From Serratia sp. DD3 (GTDB lineage Bacteria; Pseudomonadota; Gammaproteobacteria; Enterobacterales; Enterobacteriaceae), in contig NZ_AYKS02000023.1 in assembly GCF_000496755.2 (NCBI RefSeq), positions 1 through 6,983 on the forward strand: 6,983 nt of DNA. Direction: 5' to 3'. A model generated the notes under the pieces. The model worked only from the letters and a program-made list of their open reading frames with translations, ran no database searches and was not told where the DNA came from. Shown in pieces: positions 1-6,300 of the stretch; position 1 is the stretch's first letter, and each line of letters starts with the position of its first letter. Position numbers and translations under genes: made by a program.

Positions 1-1
1 T

Positions 2-5
2 GGAG
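2..5 (+). promoter_or_regulatory. Candidate ribosome binding site (GGAG)
   Basis: GGAG lies 10 bases before the ATG at 16, slightly long but acceptable spacing for a Shine-Dalgarno element. It is the only purine-rich match in the 15 bases available and supports the start choice. The promoter lies to the left of the window. Confidence 0.5.
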
Positions 6-15
6 TTACGAAGTA

Positions 16-330
16 ATGGAAAAAACGATAGTTTTGGCTGTTAACAATGGCGAAGGGAAAACCCGTTTATTAACCGCGAATGCCAACAATGCAGTTAAAG
101 TTAAATTAATTCACGGTAATAAATACGTCTTAAAGAATCTAGGCAATGATTTTGCTCCGGAGAACGTGACTTTAGTTCGTGTCGGCAAGGCGTTGCACGT
201 GATCCAGGAAGGGGACACACAAGCCAGTATTATTATTGAAGACTACTTTAATGGTGAAGCCAACAACCCGGTGTTACTGGGAATGGCTGAAGATGGCCAG
301 CTGTATGCCTATGTTCCCTTGTCCGGGGAA
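16..330 (+). other. N-terminal BapA-prefix-like module (protein domain)
   Basis: About residues 1-105 alternate short hydrophobic strands with polar turns (VKVKLIHGNKYVLKN, then LVRVGKALHVIQEGD, then ASIIIEDYF at about residues 70-78, then QLYAYVPLS). The order 'strand, G-x-x-L-x-V, acidic turn, I-I-I-x-D-Y-F' matches how I remember the prefix domain at the head of BapA-type adhesins, where the equivalent line is roughly G-D-D-L-x-I ... V-x-I-x-x-F-F. In that family the head stays near the cell envelope during or after secretion. That role is family knowledge and was not tested here. It is not a cleavable signal peptide: only a short hydrophobic stretch (IVLAV) follows the first Lys, and there is no signal-peptidase-like site. 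Confidence 0.65.
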
Positions 331-3300
331 GGCTATGAGCACGGCTATCTCTTTACTGATGGTGAGTCATCGCCTGCAGCATTAGGTGGTCCATCTCAAG
401 GCAGTGGTGAAGGCATTTTTGTCGCTTCTGATGATAATCATGATGCGCTGTTTGGTCTTTTGGGTTGGCTGGCGGCAGCGACAGCGATCGGCGCTGGGGC
501 CGCGGTTGCCTATCATAACCGTAGTAAAGATGATAATAACCCTGAACCGACCCCTCCGGCAAAACCGGCGATTGGCGGTGCACTTGACCATACGGGTTCT
601 ATTCAGGGCCAAATTAAAAACGGCGGCCAGACAGATGAATCTCATCCGACCTTAAGTGGTACAGGTGTCGCTGGTAACATCATCACCGTGTATGACAACG
701 GTAGTGCCATTGGCAGCGTGGTCATTGATGGCAATGGCAACTGGACATTTACCCCTGATCAAGCAATGGGTGACGGCGCTCACCAAATGGTGATCACCGA
801 GACTGATCCGTCTGGTAATGTCAGCTCGCCTTCTGATCCTCTGAACTTCACGGTTGATGCCACACCGCCGGATGTCCCTGGTATGCAGCATGTCATGGAC
901 AAAACGGGGAACGTTGTCGGTGAAATAAAACCGGGTGATTCCACGGATGATCCACGTCCTGTCCTGACCGGTAGTGGTCAGCCAGGTGACACAGTGACTA
1001 TCTATGACAACGGTAATGTGATTGGCGAGACCACCGTCAATGAAGATGGTCGTTGGTCTTTCCAGCCAGAGACACCGATGACTGATGGAAAGCACAACAT
1101 CACGGTTTCTGAAACCGACCCTGTGGGTAATGAGAGTAAGCAGAGTGGCGGTTGGGAATTTAACGTCGATACACAAGCCCCTACCCAGCCTGCTATTGGG
1201 AGCGTTATCGATGACGTCGGTGCTGTTACCGGCCCATTGACCAGTGGCAGCACCACGGATGATACCCAACCTGAACTGAAAGGTGTGGGGCAACCTGGTG
1301 ATGTCATTATTATTAGTGACAATGGTCAACCTATTGGTTCTACGGTCGTTAATGATAAAGGTGACTGGAGCTATCAGGTTGAAGAACCTTTGAAAGATGG
1401 TAACCATAGCCTGACGGTCAGTGAAGTTGACCCGGCCGGTAATACCAGCACACCTTCCGATCCTATTGTGATCGTGGTTGATACCACGCCTCCAGCTCAA
1501 CCTGATGTGTCGAATGCCCAGGATGACGTGGGTGCTATCACCGGCGCAATCAAGAACGGCGGTACAACCGATGATACTCAGCCTGAATTCAGTGGTGGTG
1601 GCCAGCCTGGCGATATTATCAATATCTATGATAATGGTGAGAAAATTGGTTCTACTGTTGTTGGCGACAACGGCAAGTGGAGCTTTACACCTGAGACACC
1701 ACTCGACGAAACGAATCACAGTATTACCACTACGGAAACCGATCCGGCGGGTAACGAAAGTAAGCCCTCTGAGCCGTTGAACTTTACTGTTGATACCACT
1801 GCTCCGTTAGATGATCCTGCCCATTTGGCGATTACTTCCGTCGAAGACCGCGTGGGCGGTAGCCAGGGTGCGGTGGCCAAGGGTGCGGTGACTGATGACA
1901 GCCAACCGTTGATCAGCGGTATTGGTACTGCGGGTGATACGGTATTTGTCTACACCACCGATGCTGCTGGTCAGCATCTGATTGGTAGCGCAGTCGTGCA
2001 AGACAATAATACCTGGAGCATGTCACCAGAACTGCCATTGTTAGAAGGCAGCAACCAACTGGTCATTATTGCTCAAGATCCTGCAGGCAACCGCAGTAAT
2101 TTCTCCTCTCCGAGCTATGACGTTACGCTGTACATCCCGGTATCGACTGAACCGTCTATCGGCAGTGTGGTGGACAACGCAGAGCCACACGTGGGTCCAT
2201 TGCAGAAGGACGATGTCACCAACGACACCACCCCAACCCTGAGTGGGAGTGCAACAGCCAACAGCCTGGTCAATATCTATGATAACGGTGAACTGATCGG
2301 TTCAACCACGGCCAATGGCAAGGGTGAGTGGAGCTTTACCCCCGATGTGGCCCTGAAAGATGGCAACCATAATCTGACCACCACCGCAACGGATATCGCA
2401 GGTAATGTCAGCGCACCAAGCGGCAGCTTCGGTATTAATGTTGACACCACCGTGCCTAATTCGGCTGGCGATATCGTTATCACCGACAACGTGGGTGAGA
2501 AGACCGGTGAAGTGAAACCGGGGGATACCACCGATGACCGTTCACCCAACCTGAACGGTACCGGCGAACCGGGCGGCACGGTCACTATTTATGACAACGG
2601 TGAAGAAATCGGTACTGCCAAGATCGATGATGAAGGTAAATGGACTTTTACCCCGCCTGAGCCGCTGGATAATGGCGACCACACCCTTAATACTACCGTG
2701 ACTGACCCGGCGGGCAACGTAAGTGAGCCAAGCCCGGATATCAAGATTGCGGTGGACGATACCCCGGTGCTGGTACAACTGGGTTCAGTCAATGACAACG
2801 TAGGGTCTGTGACCGGTAACCTGCAACCCGGTCAGGTCACCGACGACGCGCGTCCAGAACTGAACGGCAGCGGCAAACCAGGCAGTGTTATCACCGTCAA
2901 GGATGGGGATGATGTGCTGGGTACCACCATCGTCAAGAAAGATGGTAGCTGGAGCTTTACGCCAGATGCGGATCTGAGCGAGGGTAACCACAGCCTGACC
3001 GTGACGGCAGAAGATGCCGCTGGTAAGACCGTGACCTCTCCCGCCTTTGAACTGAAGGTAGATACCACCGCGCCAGAGCAGCCAGTGATGGGTAACGCCA
3101 TTGATGACGTCGGTGATAACCGTGGTCCATTGACCAGCGGCAGTGTGACCGACGATGCCAACCCAACCTTCAAGGGAACGACAGAGCCAAATAGCATCAT
3201 CAATATCTATGATGATGGCAAACTGTTGGGCTCGGCTGCTGCCGACGACAAGGGTGCCTGGTCATTTACCCCAACCACCCCATTGGTGGAAGGTGAGCAC

Positions 3301-6300
3301 AAGATCACCACCACTGCGACGGATGAGGCGGGTAACACCAGTGATCCATCTGAAGTCTTTAAGTTGACTACCGACTACACTGCTTCGCCAATTGGGCCAG
3401 GCTTCCTGGAGATCACCAGTGTTGAAGACCGTGTGGGCAATGCGACAGGTAACGTTGCATCAGGAAACAGCACCGATGACAGCCAGCCGCTGATCAGCGG
3501 TATTGGTACCAAGGGCGATATCATCATTGTGTACACCAAAGATGACGCGGGCAATCACCCGATTGGCAGCACCAAGGTACTCGATAATGGCACCTGGTCA
3601 CTGACGCCAACCACCCCATTGGTGGAAGGCAACAACCAGTTGACCATCGTGGCGGTCGATGCGGCGGGTAACAAGACCACGCCAAGCACGCCGTCTTATG
3701 ACATCAATGTTGACATCACTATTCCTGCCGAGCCAGCAATCACCAGCGTGGTGGACAACGCAGAGCCACACGTGGGTCCATTGCAGAAGGACGATGTCAC
3801 CAACGACAGCACCCCAACCCTGAGTGGGAGTGCAGAAGCCAACAGCCTGGTCAAGATCTACGATAACGGTGAACTGATCGGTTCAACCACGGCCAACGGC
3901 AAGGGTGAGTGGACCTTTACTCCAGCAGCAGGCGCTGAACTGAAAGATGGCAACCATAATCTGACCACCACCGCAACGGATATCGCAGGTAATGTCAGCG
4001 CACCAAGCGGCAGCTTCGGTATTAATATTGACACCACCGTGCCTAATTCGGCTGGCGATATCGTTATCACCGACAACGTGGGTGAGAAGACCGGTGAAGT
4101 GAAACCGGGGGATACCACCGATGACCGTTCACCAAACCTGAACGGTACCGGCGAACCCGGCGGCACGGTCACTATTTATGATAACGGTGAAGAAATCGGT
4201 ACTGCCAAGATCGATGATGAAGGTAAATGGACTTTTACACCGAGTGAGCCGCTGGATAATGGCGACCACACCCTCAATACCACGGTGACTGATCCGGCGG
4301 GCAACGTGAGTGAGCCAAGCCCGGATATCAAGATTGCGGTGGATGATACCCCGGTGCTGGTACAGCTGGGTTCAATCAATGACAACGTAGGGTCTGTAAC
4401 CGGTAACCTGCAACCCGGTCAGGTCACCGACGACGCGCGTCCAGAACTGAACGGCAGCGGCAAGCCAGGCAGTGTCATCACCGTGAAGGATGGGGATGAT
4501 GTGCTGGGTACCACTATCGTCAAGAAAGATGGTAGCTGGAGCTTCACGCCAGATGCGGATCTGAGCGAAGGTAACCACAGCCTGACCGTGACGGCAGAAG
4601 ATGCCGCCGGTAAGACCGTGACCTCTCCCGCCTTTGAGCTGAAGGTAGATACCGCCGCGCCAGAGCAGCCGGTGATGGGTAATGCCATTGATGACGTCGG
4701 TGATAACCGTGGTCCATTGACCAGCGGCAGTGCTACTGACGATGCCAACCCGACCTTCGAAGGGACGGCAGAGCCAAATAGCATCATCAATATCTATGAT
4801 GATGGAAAACTGTTGGGCTCAGTTGCTGCCGGCGATAATGGTGCTTGGTCGTTTACCCCAACCACCCCATTGGTGGAAGGTGAGCACAAGATCACCACCA
4901 CTGCGACGGATGAGGCGGGTAACACCAGTGATCCATCCGACATCTTTAAGTTGACCACTGACTACTCAGCACCCGATGCCAGCAAAGTGACGATCACTGG
5001 CGTGGATGATCAAGTGGGGGGTAAGACCGGCAATGTAGCTCCGGGTACCACCACCGATGACGCCCGCCCAACCATCAGCGGAACCGGTGCGGAAAAGGGT
5101 AACATCATTACGGTGTACCGCGGCACCGAGATTATTGGTACGGCGATCGTGCAGGATGATCTCTCCTGGTCAATGAAGCCGACAGCGCTGCTTGTGGATG
5201 GTCTTGCTGAGTTGACCGCGAAAGAGAGTGATGCGGTAGGCAACACCACGGTGGCATCACCCGAATACAGCATTACCATCAGAACTGGCGCGCCAGTACC
5301 ACCAGTGATTACGTCGGTGGAGGATAATGTCGGACCTGTGACTGAACCGCTGCAGAAGGGTAAGGTGACTGACGATAATACCCCGACGCTGAAGGGTACC
5401 GCCGTGGCGGGTGGCATCGTGAAGGTGTATGACGATGGTGAAGTCATTGGTAGCGTGAAAGTGGAAAATAATGGTAGCTGGAGCTTTACGCCAGAAACGG
5501 CATTGATTGATGGCAACCACAACCTGACCGCGACGGTGACCGATGAGATTGGTGTCACCAGCAAACCGACAGGTATCTTCGACATCATGGTCGATACCAA
5601 GGCACCGGCACTGGTCACAGACCTGGTGGTGACCGACGATGTGGGCAGCGTGACCGGGCCAATCAGCACCGATGAAACCACTGACGACAACACGCCAACC
5701 CTGAGTGGCAAGGCAGAGCCGAACAGTGTGGTGACTGTGTGGGATAATGATGAGGTGATTGGCACCGCGTTGGTGAATGACCAGGGTAACTGGAGCTTTA
5801 CGCCAAGCACGCCATTGAATAACGGCCCACATGACCTGACCACCACGGTGACGGATCCGGCAGGTAACACCAGTGATAAAGGGCAGCACCTGATTTTCAA
5901 CGTAGATGTGGTGCCAGGCCAGGTACAACTGACTGGTCTGCAAGATGACGTGGGCAGTGTCACGGGTTCTGTAGCGCAAAATGGGGTGACGGATGATACC
6001 AGTCCGACGCTGACCGGTACCGCGAAGGTGGGCAGTGTGGTCACCGTCAGCGATGAAAATGGCGTACTGGGCAGCCTCACGGTAGGGGCAAGTGGTAACT
6101 GGAGCTTTACGCCAAGCAGTGACATGAGCCAAGGTTTACATACCCTGAGTGCCAGTGCCAAAGATCTGACCGGTTATGTCAGCACCACTGGCACCTGGGT
6201 GTTTACCGTGGACTCCGTGGCCCCGACAGCACCGTTTATCGACTCGGCAGCAGACGATGTGGGTGATATCCAGCCACAGAGCATGACTAGCGGCAGCGCG

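Noticed and set aside
1..15. Start upstream of the window
   Set aside because: The first five codons are open in frame, so this cannot be excluded. The GGAG spacing and the prefix-like sequence beginning at the ATG make position 16 the better choice.
367..390. Possible LapG-type di-alanine cleavage site (S-P-A-A-L-G-G)
   Set aside because: LapG sites read T/P-A-A-G; here Leu follows the two alanines. The surrounding head also looks BapA-like rather than LapA-like, so the match is too weak to annotate.
652..1719. Minus-strand open frame of 355 codons
   Set aside because: It lies fully inside the clear plus-strand Ig array. It exists because the sense codons here lack TTA, CTA and TCA in register, and its stop at 652 is simply a sense TTA. 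The translation has no recognisable domain.
2167..4965. Long direct repeats as possible mobile-element or composite-transposon borders
   Set aside because: Both copies are protein-coding in the same frame, have no inverted terminal repeats or transposase, and are fully explained by duplication of Ig-like domains.
5010..6161. Minus-strand open frame of 383 codons, Ser/Val/Leu/Pro-rich, with similar shorter frames opposite D6-D9 and D11-D14
   Set aside because: Its low-complexity composition mirrors the Asp/Gly/Thr-rich repeats in another frame. The same shadow recurs opposite each repeat copy, as expected from sequence duplication. No ribosome binding site or domain supports it.
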